Below, piece after piece: positions 41,675 through 50,578 of a stretch of DNA of 64,000 nucleotides; position 1 is the first letter of the stretch, and each line of letters begins with the position of its first letter. The stretch spans positions 62,001 to 126,000 of the forward strand of contig JBBCJI010000023.1 in NCBI GenBank assembly GCA_037190845.1, in the 5' to 3' direction. The notes under the pieces were generated by a model. That model was not told the origin of the DNA. It was given only the letters and a program-made list of their open reading frames with translations, and did not search any database. A program made the position numbers and the translations under genes. Origin of the DNA: JBEBVQ01 sp037190845. Its GTDB lineage: Bacteria; Bacteroidota; Bacteroidia; Chitinophagales; Chitinophagaceae.

Positions 41675-44191
41675 ATGAAGCATCTGATACTATATCCTTT
41701 TTGCCTGTTATCATTTTTTATTACCCAAATCAACGCTGCAAAAGCGAGCCATATCCTGGGAGCCGAATTGTTTTATACATACCTGTCTACTAACAGTAAC
41801 GGGGATGAAACATACAGGATCACGCTGAAGCTATTTGGGGATTGCGGCTCCAATGCTTTAAACGGTGGTAACGGGGCTTATGAAGATCTGATCGTTTCCA
41901 GGCCTTCCATATACATATACAATGGCAATACGCTGGTAAATCAGATAATGCTGAATATGGAACCTTATCCGGCAAGCAATATTGAGATCACCCCCGTTTG
42001 CCCGGCCCAGAAAGACAGTACCAATTGTAATATCCCGGGCAGTGCGCTGCTTGGTGTAACGAGGTATATATATTCCGGGCTGATAACACTAAATGGCACA
42101 TCCAATGATTGGCGTTTCCTTTTTAATGGTGTTTTAAACAGCAATAGTTCTGCAGGACGGAGCACCAGTATTATGAACATTTTCAACATCGGCAATTCCA
42201 TGATTACGTTACGGGCCACCCTGAATAATACCACCGGCCCTAACTCATCTACTCAGTTCACGTCCGAGCCTACGCCGTTTTTCTGTATCAACCTCACACA
42301 GGAATATAATCTTGGCGCTGTTGACCCCAATGGCGATTCATTGGGATTCAGTCTTGTTTCCGCCTTGGAATCCACTCAGGCCAACTGCACATATATTTCA
42401 GGATATTCCCCCACACAACCAATCGCTACAGCTGTAGGAGGATTTAATTATAACCCTGTCAACGGGCAGTTAAGCTTTACACCAAATCTGGTCATGAACG
42501 GTGTAGTTGTCAACCAGGTAAATGAATACAAGAATGGCGTATTAATGGGCAGTAGTATGCGGGAAATGACATTTGTCATTATGCCGAATTGTCTTAACTC
42601 CCCACCCGATCCCGGTTTTGTTACGGATCTGAGCGGAGGTTATAACAGCGCGCTGAATGAAATTTCCACCTGCCAGGGACAAACCGAGGTACTGTCGTTT
42701 AATTTTAGTTGCTCGGATGTAAACGGCGACAGCATTACGATCACCTATACCGGCATACCGACCGGAGCCGTTGTCAACATTGTAGATAATAACACCACGA
42801 ATCCCTCTTTCTTTTTTCAATGGGATGTAACCAATGTCGCGGCGGGCACCTATAACTTTTTTGTTACGCTGACCGATAACGGCTGCCCGATCTCAAGCAG
42901 GCAGACGATTGCATACACCATACAGGTGGCGCCGCTTATGAACAGCTTCGATACAGGCACCATATCGGGCTGTGCCTATGATTCAAGCAGCATGGTCTGG
43001 GTAACGGTCAAAAATCCGAACGACACTATGGAGTATACCATTACCTGGTGGGACAGCACCACAACGGAACTTCAGTCGAATACCACAAAAACGGGGGATA
43101 CTTTGTTTAATGTCCCTATCGGTACCTATACCGTCCACATCCGTAATGCTGATGGTTGTGTAGCCACATCTGCAATTACCATAGCCCCCCCAACCTATAA
43201 AGCATCCTTTGTAACAGACAGCATCGTATGTGTGCTCCACGAAGTCGATTTTGAAAACACATCTACCAACGATATAAACGCGTGGGAATGGGACTTTGGT
43301 GACAGCACCCTTTCTACCCAGCGGGATCCGACACATACCTATACCATTCCGGGCACCTATATTGTACGGCTCACAGGAACAACGGATTTCCCCTGCCAGG
43401 ACACCGCCTATATGACTATAGTGGTTGACTCTACGCCGCGTGTTGTTTTTGATATCAGCAAGGACCGGATTTGTGAAGGTGAAACCGTAATCTTCTCCCC
43501 TTCGTTTACCGTTAATGCAGATAGCCTTGTATGGGATATTGAGGGAGTCCGGGTACCGGTTGTACCTGCGACAGACACCCCCAGATCTTACCTCTATGAC
43601 CATGCAGGCATATTCTTTGTTTCGCTGACCGGCCATTTCCCGGCATGTCCCGATTCTACATATATAGATACTGTGTTTGTTTCCCGGCACCCTATTGTTA
43701 ACCTGCGGCCAGATACGTCCATCTGTCCTAATGCCCAGCCAATTGATCTGCAGAATCTTGTGTATGAAGAGCTTGCAGCAAGCTATCTCTGGAATACAGG
43801 CGAAACAACCCCGGGCATTCTTGTATATGAGCCCGGCGTGTACCACCTTACCATTACATCCAGCTCCGATTGTCAAACGACAGATTCCGTAACTGTTGCC
43901 CGTTCCTGTTATATTGACATTCCTAATGTTTTCACCCCGGACGGAGACGGGCTGAATGATTATTTCTTCCCGAGGGAACTGCTTTCCATGAAGGTTACCA
44001 GATTTCATATGCGCATATTTAACCGTTGGGGCACTTTGTTGTTCGAAACGACCCGGACAGACGGACGTGGCTGGGACGGACGTTTCAATGGTGAAATACA
44101 ACCCGGCGGTGTATATGTCTATATGATCAAAGCCGAAATAGACAGCCATATTGAAGAAACACACAATGGTAATGTTACGCTATTGCGGTAA
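41675..44191 (+). CDS. PKD-domain protein with T9SS type B (gliding motility-associated) sorting domain
   Basis: Secreted surface protein of 838 residues. The ATG at 41675 gives a signal peptide (KHLILYPFCLLSFFITQINA) directly before ASHILGAEL; the frame is open to 41600 but that start is worse. Ig-like and PKD modules follow; the clear PKD unit is WEWDFGDSTLSTQRDPTHTY. The C-terminus from IPNVFTPDGDGLNDYFFP through IFNRWGTLLFET to the end is the CHU_C/gliding motility-associated domain used as a type B sorting signal. Likely an adhesin-like protein exported by T9SS. Confidence 0.92.
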   Translation: MKHLILYPFCLLSFFITQINAAKASHILGAELFYTYLSTNSNGDETYRITLKLFGDCGSNALNGGNGAYEDLIVSRPSIYIYNGNTLVNQIMLNMEPYPASNIEITPVCPAQKDSTNCNIPGSALLGVTRYIYSGLITLNGTSNDWRFLFNGVLNSNSSAGRSTSIMNIFNIGNSMITLRATLNNTTGPNSSTQFTSEPTPFFCINLTQEYNLGAVDPNGDSLGFSLVSALESTQANCTYISGYSPTQPIATAVGGFNYNPVNGQLSFTPNLVMNGVVVNQVNEYKNGVLMGSSMREMTFVIMPNCLNSPPDPGFVTDLSGGYNSALNEISTCQGQTEVLSFNFSCSDVNGDSITITYTGIPTGAVVNIVDNNTTNPSFFFQWDVTNVAAGTYNFFVTLTDNGCPISSRQTIAYTIQVAPLMNSFDTGTISGCAYDSSSMVWVTVKNPNDTMEYTITWWDSTTTELQSNTTKTGDTLFNVPIGTYTVHIRNADGCVATSAITIAPPTYKASFVTDSIVCVLHEVDFENTSTNDINAWEWDFGDSTLSTQRDPTHTYTIPGTYIVRLTGTTDFPCQDTAYMTIVVDSTPRVVFDISKDRICEGETVIFSPSFTVNADSLVWDIEGVRVPVVPATDTPRSYLYDHAGIFFVSLTGHFPACPDSTYIDTVFVSRHPIVNLRPDTSICPNAQPIDLQNLVYEELAASYLWNTGETTPGILVYEPGVYHLTITSSSDCQTTDSVTVARSCYIDIPNVFTPDGDGLNDYFFPRELLSMKVTRFHMRIFNRWGTLLFETTRTDGRGWDGRFNGEIQPGGVYVYMIKAEIDSHIEETHNGNVTLLR

Positions 44192-44289
44192 ACAAGGATG
44201 AGGAATGAATGCGTACAGAATAACGTATTCAGATAGCTTTTTCTCGTGTCGTTTTAAATATGTAATCTAAATAATCCGACTGATTTTTC

Positions 44290-45159
44290 ATGAAAGTATT
44301 TATTGCCGGAGCGTCCGGCCTGTTGGGCGGCAACTGCCTCCTTTATTTCAGAGAACAGGGTTGGACGGTGGCAGGAAGTCATCTGAATTATCCGACTCCC
44401 GAAACCACTTACTATAATACACTGGAACCTGAGCATCCGGACAACTTCGATCTCGATGCATTTGCACCAGATGTGATTGTGCATTGCGGGGCGCTCACCC
44501 ATGTTGATTATTGCGAAACACACGAAGACGAAAGCTATCGCCAGACGGTTGAAAGTACAATCAATCTGATAACAGCAGCTCAACGTATCCGTGCCCGCCT
44601 GGTTTACATCTCGACCGATTATGTTTTTGATGGTAAAGATGGCCCCTATACCGAAGATGCACCGGTAAACCCGGTCAGTGTTTACGGGAAACATAAACTC
44701 CTTGCCGAACAATTGGTTTTGAGGGAAATACCTGATGCATTGGTATTACGTATTACCAATGTATACGGAGATGAAGCAAGAGGAAAGAATTTTGTAGCGC
44801 GCATCGTGCAGCAATGTAAAGAAAACAATCACCTTACCCTGAAGCTACCTTACGACCAGTTTGCTTCCCCTGCCAATGCCTATGATATTGCACGGGCTAT
44901 GTTTGTTTTATTGCGCGATACAAAATCCGGAATATATCATACGGGAGGGACGGATTATATGAACCGGGTAGAGCTTGCCCTGCGTGTACTTCATTACTTC
45001 CCCGATGCGTCATATGACCTTCAGCCTATGAGTACAAGCGAACTGAAACAACCGGCAGTACGTCCATTGCTCGGCGGTTTTGTTTGTCTAAAATTCAGAA
45101 GCGAATACCCTGATTTTCTGTTTTCAAATGTGGACGACTATATGAAACTGCAATTATGA
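44290..45159 (+). CDS. RmlD-like sugar nucleotide reductase (SDR superfamily)
   Basis: NAD(P)-dependent short-chain reductase of 289 residues, close to dTDP-4-dehydrorhamnose reductase. The Rossmann motif is MKVFIAGASGLLGGNCLLYF; catalytic Tyr and Lys lie in VSVYGKHKLLAEQ; YISTDYVFDGKDGPYTED is a typical RmlD strand. No rmlA or rmlB is next to it, and rfbC is 27 kb away, so an exact substrate is not claimed. Its stop codon lies in the 5' arm of a 26-bp inverted repeat. Confidence 0.88.
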   Translation: MKVFIAGASGLLGGNCLLYFREQGWTVAGSHLNYPTPETTYYNTLEPEHPDNFDLDAFAPDVIVHCGALTHVDYCETHEDESYRQTVESTINLITAAQRIRARLVYISTDYVFDGKDGPYTEDAPVNPVSVYGKHKLLAEQLVLREIPDALVLRITNVYGDEARGKNFVARIVQQCKENNHLTLKLPYDQFASPANAYDIARAMFVLLRDTKSGIYHTGGTDYMNRVELALRVLHYFPDASYDLQPMSTSELKQPAVRPLLGGFVCLKFRSEYPDFLFSNVDDYMKLQL

Positions 45160-45214
45160 ATGATGAATTATGAGTGATGAATTTATCGTTCATCACTCAT
45201 AATTCATCATTCAT
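45156..45214. repeat. 26-bp perfect inverted repeat after the reductase gene
   Basis: Arms 45156-45181 and 45189-45214 (ATGAATGATGAATTATGAG...) are perfectly complementary with a 7-base loop. The reductase TGA stop is inside the first arm. Such ATGAATTATGAGTGATG elements are interspersed in Bacteroidota. Confidence 0.85.
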
Positions 45215-45220
45215 ACCTAA

Positions 45221-45254
45221 TAAAAAACGCTCCGGATCAATACGATCCGGAGCG
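45221..45254 (-). terminator. Intrinsic terminator on the - strand
   Basis: Perfect 11-bp stem 45228-45238 with 45244-45254, loop of five, then six U and A on the - strand. On the + strand there is no T run after it, so it does not serve the reductase gene. Confidence 0.85.
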
Positions 45255-45288
45255 CAGGACTATACTTACTAACCCATCGTAAGCATAG
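45221..45288 (-). ncRNA. Candidate small RNA, about 65 bases
   Basis: On the - strand a promoter-like TTTG, 18 bases, GATATTTG (45296-45289) is followed by two hairpins. The first is CTATGCTTAC/GTAAGTATAG with loop GATGGGTTA, the second CGCTCCGGATC/GATCCGGAGCG with loop of 5, then TTTTTTA. No open frame fits. A self-contained unit with promoter, G-rich loop and intrinsic terminator is what a trans-acting small RNA looks like; no family is recognised. Confidence 0.5.
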
Positions 45289-45664
45289 CAAATATCTGAA
45301 AAAGGATTCGAATTCAAAAACATTTTTTCCCTCATGTCATTAATTATTTATTAATACCTATATTGTTTTTCAAATATTTCCCGGAAGGACTTGGGAGCTG
45401 AGTCTGTTACTTTAAAGCGTTCTGTATCCGGCATGACTTTCTGATTATATGAGACAAAACATATTGAAATAATAACACTAAAATAATTACTGGCATTCGG
45501 TGTCAATAATATGCAGGTGTACACAAAGGCAGTTTTATCACTAATTTATTATTTTTACTGCCGCCCGATGGATAGCATTAATATGATAATTAAGAAATAT
45601 TTGAATTTTATTTTTATTCAATAAATCGTCTGAATACCCGGATAGTATAATCCCCGATCTCCCG

Positions 45665-46267
45665 ATGAAACCATTCTTTTTATTGTGCTGGATATTGTTT
45701 TCATTCACCGGTTATACACAAACCTATGAAAACGTGCTGTACCAGTACCGGGAGTCATACAAACTTCACTTTGTGCTGGATACAAACAGTCCGCTCCGGG
45801 CAGCCGATACTGGTTACCTGCAATTTTACGCCCCGGATACAAACTATAGGATCAAAGCTCACTTTACAACGACTCCTCAGGCGAAGGAATTTGATATGCC
45901 AACATATAACGGCAAGCTGAAAAAATACCGTCAATACGGCTTGCTGACGTTTACCGTAAATGATACCATTGTAACCCTCCGGGCATACCAAAGCCAGGCA
46001 CTGATGAAAAAACGCGGGCTGAAAGATTATCTGTTCATTCCCTTTACCGATCAGACAAGCTATACTACCACTTATGGGGGTGGCCGGTATCTCGAACTCC
46101 GGACAGGCGATATTAAAAATGACACAGTAATGCTTGATTTCAACAAATGCTATAATCCATATTGTGCCTATGCAGATGGATATTCCTGTCCGATCCCACC
46201 GGATGCCAACAGGCTGCCGGTTGCCATCCCTGCAGGTGAAATGTTATTCAGCAAGCCGGCTGAATAA
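45665..46267 (+). CDS. DUF1684 domain protein, secreted
   Basis: Protein of 200 residues with signal peptide MKPFFLLCWILFSFTGYTQ. The body matches DUF1684: YRESYKLHFVLDTNSPLR, LQFYAPDTNYRI, KKYRQYGLLTFTVN, LKDYLFIPFTDQTS, GGGRYLELRTG, and FNKCYNPYCAYADGYSCPIPP. The last block, with conserved Cys and Asn-Pro, is the family's most constant part. Function is not known. It converges on the A-type gene, 16 bases apart. Confidence 0.88.
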   Translation: MKPFFLLCWILFSFTGYTQTYENVLYQYRESYKLHFVLDTNSPLRAADTGYLQFYAPDTNYRIKAHFTTTPQAKEFDMPTYNGKLKKYRQYGLLTFTVNDTIVTLRAYQSQALMKKRGLKDYLFIPFTDQTSYTTTYGGGRYLELRTGDIKNDTVMLDFNKCYNPYCAYADGYSCPIPPDANRLPVAIPAGEMLFSKPAE

Positions 46268-46283
46268 GCAATATTATGTCGAA

Positions 46284-48218
46284 TTATTTTTTGACTACCC
46301 GATGTACTTCAGTTCTGGTGTCTTTCATCTCCAGATGTACAAAGTAAATCCCTTCTGGCAGACTACCCAGATCAAAAACAAGCTTGTCGTTGTCACTGAT
46401 ACTGTATCTTATATTGGTAAGCTTACCCGTTACATCTGCCACATATGCCTCCCGGATACGCGCCGTGAGCCCCGCTCCCTGCATTACAACATAACGCACC
46501 GTCGGATTCGGAAACACCTTGCACTCCGGAATAGCAGACAACGTTCCCTCATGTATTCCCGTCGGAAAACTGTTGATACCCACCACCTGGTTCACCGGGG
46601 GATTATATATCGCCGAACGGGTACAGTTCGCATCCGGCCATCTCACGACGATCGAATCTATAGCCGTAGCCGATCCCAGACCAAAATTGAGTATGAACGG
46701 CTGCTGACCTGTGTGCATACCCCGGCCTGCCATCACCTCACGCATCTGCAGCTTACCCTCATAATGCACATAAATACGCGCCCCGATCGCATTCTTGTTG
46801 ATACCTCCCGTCACCGGATGCAGCTTCACGGATACATGATTGTTGTTCTGGCCAGCCGTATTTTTCCATAGTGCCAGCGTTGCACCGTTAGGCGTGATCA
46901 GCAGATCATCGTCGCCGTCCATATCATAATCTATCGTCTCCAGGAACGTCGTACTCTTCAGTTCCGGCACCAGTAACCCTAACGCTGCCGTAGCATCTTT
47001 GAAGGTATTATCTAACTGCTGATGCCAGAAATAAGTACGGTCAGTTGCCGGTGCGTAGACATACTGCGCCATCACAAGATCCTTTAATCCGTCATTCTCA
47101 AAATCTATGAATACTCCTTTCATATCACCCCGATGCGAACTCGCAGGGGAACTGACAGGAAGAAAATCTTCCCGGATATCAAACGCATAATTATGATCCG
47201 GCCCTTTATTGATACCGATCGTAGAACGGAATTGCCCCGGTGCATTCCCACCGTGTACCACCGCAAAGAACAAATCCATGTTTCCGTCATTATTTACATC
47301 CTCAGGAGTAATTGCAAATGTGCACGAACGCTGACCCGCTCCCGTCCGTTCCAGGTTATAACCCAGAGCAGATGCCATATCAGTAAATGTACCGTCGCCG
47401 TTGTTACGCAGCACCATACCCGGGCTCCGGCAATACGGAGCTGTCAGGATATCCGGGAGACAATCGTTATTCCAGTCTGTAGATGAGGAACCATACATGG
47501 CTTCCGGCAAAGCACCGATACCGCTTATATCCGTCATGTCCGTAAACGTACCATCTCCATTCCCTTTCATCAGATAACCATGATCCCGAAGATTCGTGGT
47601 AATGTCTTCATAAGTTGTTGCAATAAACAGATCCAGATTGCCGTCACGGTCGTAATCCAGCGCCGTCAGCGAACGGATATTACGAAGTCCGATGGACGAC
47701 AGTCCATGACCTGGCTTATAGCTGAATTTACCCGTCCCATCACCGAGGAATACCTCGCAGCGGTCGCCCGGAAACAGATACGTATGTTTATTGTAATAAA
47801 AATTTCCCGTCACCAGATCCATATTCCCATCATTGTTGAAATCAGCCAGCGTAAAGCAATTGGCGTGATAACCTGTGTCACCGGGGATGTCATGAACACC
47901 GGACTGAGGAGTCACGTCTATGAATTTTCGTGCTTTCGGATCATCACTATCCGGATCACGAATATTCAGATGGATTTTCATCGGATTACGTTCCGTATAC
48001 AGTGATCCGCCAGGGGCAAGATAGAGCGTTACAAGGTCCGGGTAATCGTCATTATTAATATCCGCTACACCCGGGTAGAGCTGAACGCCCGGCGGCACAT
48101 CCAGTCCCGACACCGGCGGCGGTACCGGAGTAAACCATCCCGACGCCTGCCCTGTAGCGTTCAATGATATACACAATATGCCGGCTACGGCTAATAATTG
48201 CACGCTGATCTGTTTCAT
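46284..48218 (-). CDS. FG-GAP/VCBS repeat and ASPIC/UnbV protein, T9SS type A (paralog A1)
   Basis: Secreted protein of 644 residues. After a signal peptide (VQLLAVAGILCISLNATGQ) come at least six Ca-binding FG-GAP repeats (DINNDDYPDLV, DFNNDGNMDLV, DYDRDGNLDLF, DVNNDGNMDLF, DFENDGLKDLV, DYDMDGDDDLL), expected to form a beta-propeller. An ASPIC/UnbV domain follows (NAIGARIYVHYEGKLQMREV, IVVRWPD), then a type A sorting domain (VFPNPTVRYVV ... GSLPEGIYFVHLEMKD). It closely resembles the protein at 60895-62820. It is last of three same-strand genes behind the array at 53709, so probably part of that operon. Confidence 0.92.
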   Translation of the reverse strand: MKQISVQLLAVAGILCISLNATGQASGWFTPVPPPVSGLDVPPGVQLYPGVADINNDDYPDLVTLYLAPGGSLYTERNPMKIHLNIRDPDSDDPKARKFIDVTPQSGVHDIPGDTGYHANCFTLADFNNDGNMDLVTGNFYYNKHTYLFPGDRCEVFLGDGTGKFSYKPGHGLSSIGLRNIRSLTALDYDRDGNLDLFIATTYEDITTNLRDHGYLMKGNGDGTFTDMTDISGIGALPEAMYGSSSTDWNNDCLPDILTAPYCRSPGMVLRNNGDGTFTDMASALGYNLERTGAGQRSCTFAITPEDVNNDGNMDLFFAVVHGGNAPGQFRSTIGINKGPDHNYAFDIREDFLPVSSPASSHRGDMKGVFIDFENDGLKDLVMAQYVYAPATDRTYFWHQQLDNTFKDATAALGLLVPELKSTTFLETIDYDMDGDDDLLITPNGATLALWKNTAGQNNNHVSVKLHPVTGGINKNAIGARIYVHYEGKLQMREVMAGRGMHTGQQPFILNFGLGSATAIDSIVVRWPDANCTRSAIYNPPVNQVVGINSFPTGIHEGTLSAIPECKVFPNPTVRYVVMQGAGLTARIREAYVADVTGKLTNIRYSISDNDKLVFDLGSLPEGIYFVHLEMKDTRTEVHRVVKK

Positions 48219-48243
48219 GGATTCTGAATAAAATAATCATTTT

Positions 48244-48263
48244 AATCAGCCAATTAGCTGATT
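48244..48263. repeat. AATCAGC/GCTGATT inverted repeat
   Basis: AATCAGCCAATTAGCTGATT in the 51-base gap between the A1 and B1 genes, related to the elements around 35.8 and 36.2 kb. Confidence 0.65.
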
Positions 48264-48269
48264 GAATAC

Positions 48270-50570
48270 CTACCGCAACAAATGAAAATTACCTTGCTGC
48301 TGATAAGGCTTTCCTTCAATACTATACTGAAGCAGATATACATACGTGCCTATCTGCGATGCTGTGCCTTTGTAGAAGCCATCCCAACCCTCCAGCTTAT
48401 CGCGGGTAGTAAACACACGTTCTCCCCAGCGGTTGAAAATGCTCAGCGTCACCCCCTCCATCCGTCCCAGGTTGCCCAATATCCGGAATACATCATTCCG
48501 GCCATCGCTGTTCGGTGTAAACGCATTCGGCAGCCAAATCTCGCAGAAGATCTGCCTTACTTCTATCGTGTCGCTGTCCGTACCGCATTTGTTGATCGCC
48601 GTGACTATGTACTCGCCGCCGTAACGGATCAGCAACTCGTTGCCATAGCTCCCGTCTGACCACAACAAAGAATCCGTGTTCAATACCCAGGCGGATAAGC
48701 GTAGCGGTGTTTCCTCACACACCGTCGTATCTGCCCCTAGCGATACCGTCGGTTTCGGATGATAGGTTAATGTCACCGTATCTCTACCAACACATTTATA
48801 CTCCGTTGTAATCATCACACTATACGTACCTGCTGATGTAACTGCGATCGAAGATGTGGTATCTCCCGTGCTCCACTCGTAACGGCTGCTGCTCCCATAG
48901 CTTCCGTCAAGAACGAGCGTCTGCTCCGGGCAGATGTCGCCATCGTTACCCAGATCTATCTCAGGCGCAGGCATTGCGGTGATGCTGACTGTATCATGAA
49001 CGATACAACCGTTCCGGTCAACGGTCAGTGTATATATCCCCGTAGTAGCTGCATAGATATAAGATGTGGTTGCTCCCGTACTCCATAAGTATGTTGCCTC
49101 ATACACATAGTTGCCGATTTCCAAAGGGAATTGCTCACAAATCGTCGTGTCCGGCCCCAGGTCCAGTACCGGGGTAGGCACTTCCGTTATCGTAATGGTA
49201 TCGCTGCCGGTACATCCGTCCCGCTCCACCTCAAGCCAATAAGTACCACCCTGCGATACAGTCATCGCGGTATATGAAAAGCCGTTGCTCCATAAATAAT
49301 TGGTGCCGGGAGCCTGTGGTGAGGTAAGGACAACCGGCAGGTCTTTATCACAGATGCTGAAATCAGGCCCCAGGTCTGCATGAAGGGGAGCACCTAAATC
49401 TACATTGATGGAGTCGGATGAGGTACAGCCAAAAGAGTCGGATACCATGACCCGATAACTGCCATTTGCGGTGACCGTGATACGGGAATCAACAGAGCCG
49501 TTACTCCAGATCCAGCTATCCCCGTCGGAAACAGATAGCTCAACAGAATCGGCACATAATGCTATATCCGGGCCAAGATCCAAAGCCGGTCTTTCACCAA
49601 ACGTGATCTTTACAGAATCGGAGACCACCATACAACTGGTATTACCCGAAATACCTGAAGGGAACACTTTGTAGCGCACCCACCACTCTCCTTTGCCGGG
49701 TGAAAAATTCCAGGCAGATCCGGGACCAGACTGACCGGTTTGCCATACGGAAGCATTCGCATTACGAAACTCCCATTCATAAACCGGAGGGGTATATATG
49801 CCGGGCGTAATATCCGCCGTAAGCAAAAAAGAGCTGGCATCGCAAAGTAGCGTATCCCTGTTGGGCGCCAGCGTCAATACAGGCACACAGGGACGGACCA
49901 TAATATCATCAAAAGCGAGGTCATTGCCTAACCCGCTTCCCTGCCTGTTGTTAATGATCTGCAATAATATAGACGAGCTGCCGCCGTTGGAAAAAACTAC
50001 CGCATGATGGTGCCAGCGCTCATCCACAGGAATATCGCCAGAAGTATACGTAGCAAGCACCGCACTGGAAACCGGGTCGCTAATGCGCATAATAACATTC
50101 GGGCGCTGCATATTCGGGTTATTTACCGACCCATTGGTGGTAGCCATCAGGTTCAGCAGCCATACGGAAAACTCCAGTGTGGTATTCGGACACAGGTCTG
50201 TCATAAGATACTCAACCACGGTATCTCCTATATTATCCGGCATATTGATCCCGAACAGCAACCCGTTTGTATTCCCGGTATGATCGCCTCGCTGCACCCA
50301 GGAAGGACTGGAGCCGAATGCAGAGGTATGCTTCACCAATCCGGAAACATTAGCCGCAGACAACCCGCCGCTGGTGACAAAGGTGGTATTGGTGCTTAAT
50401 CCCGGCGCATAGGTCGCAAGCGGGCCATACCAGGTCTGTGTTGCATTACCCTGGCCAAAGTCGGCAAACAGCAACGGGGGCCCGAAAACACCGTTACACA
50501 CCTGGGCATGTACAGATGCGGACTGCATAAACAACAAGGACAAGGCATATAAAAAAACAAATCTCATCAT
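48270..50570 (-). CDS. T9SS type B surface protein with N-terminal lectin-like domain (paralog B1)
   Basis: Secreted protein of 766 residues. Signal peptide ends LFMQSASVHAQ. The N-terminal about 220 residues (LLFADFGQGNATQTWYG, LEFSVWLLNLMATTNGS, LLQIINNRQGSGLGNDLAFD) look like a jelly-roll carbohydrate-binding domain. Several repeats follow of the form LDLGPDT.ICE..P..L and YLWSTGATT..I....G.Y.L.V...GC, about 80 residues each. The C-terminus IWLPNAFTPNSDGRNDVF ... IFNRWGERVF is the type B sorting domain. It starts 8 bases after the C1 stop, so it is co-transcribed with it. Confidence 0.92.
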   Translation of the reverse strand: MMRFVFLYALSLLFMQSASVHAQVCNGVFGPPLLFADFGQGNATQTWYGPLATYAPGLSTNTTFVTSGGLSAANVSGLVKHTSAFGSSPSWVQRGDHTGNTNGLLFGINMPDNIGDTVVEYLMTDLCPNTTLEFSVWLLNLMATTNGSVNNPNMQRPNVIMRISDPVSSAVLATYTSGDIPVDERWHHHAVVFSNGGSSSILLQIINNRQGSGLGNDLAFDDIMVRPCVPVLTLAPNRDTLLCDASSFLLTADITPGIYTPPVYEWEFRNANASVWQTGQSGPGSAWNFSPGKGEWWVRYKVFPSGISGNTSCMVVSDSVKITFGERPALDLGPDIALCADSVELSVSDGDSWIWSNGSVDSRITVTANGSYRVMVSDSFGCTSSDSINVDLGAPLHADLGPDFSICDKDLPVVLTSPQAPGTNYLWSNGFSYTAMTVSQGGTYWLEVERDGCTGSDTITITEVPTPVLDLGPDTTICEQFPLEIGNYVYEATYLWSTGATTSYIYAATTGIYTLTVDRNGCIVHDTVSITAMPAPEIDLGNDGDICPEQTLVLDGSYGSSSRYEWSTGDTTSSIAVTSAGTYSVMITTEYKCVGRDTVTLTYHPKPTVSLGADTTVCEETPLRLSAWVLNTDSLLWSDGSYGNELLIRYGGEYIVTAINKCGTDSDTIEVRQIFCEIWLPNAFTPNSDGRNDVFRILGNLGRMEGVTLSIFNRWGERVFTTRDKLEGWDGFYKGTASQIGTYVYLLQYSIEGKPYQQQGNFHLLR

Positions 50571-50578
50571 CTGCTGTT

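Larger units (their letters stand above)
45160..45664. other. 505-bp gap: inverted repeat, candidate small RNA, A/T-rich leader
   Basis: No protein gene is convincing. It holds the 26-bp inverted repeat, a - strand small RNA candidate at 45221-45288, and about 360 bases of A/T-rich DNA before the DUF1684 gene with no repeat array or clear promoter. Confidence 0.65.

Noticed and set aside
42983..44164. 393-codon open frame antisense to the PKD/T9SS type B gene
   Set aside because: Shadow of a real gene; cysteine- and arginine-rich translation without recognisable motifs.
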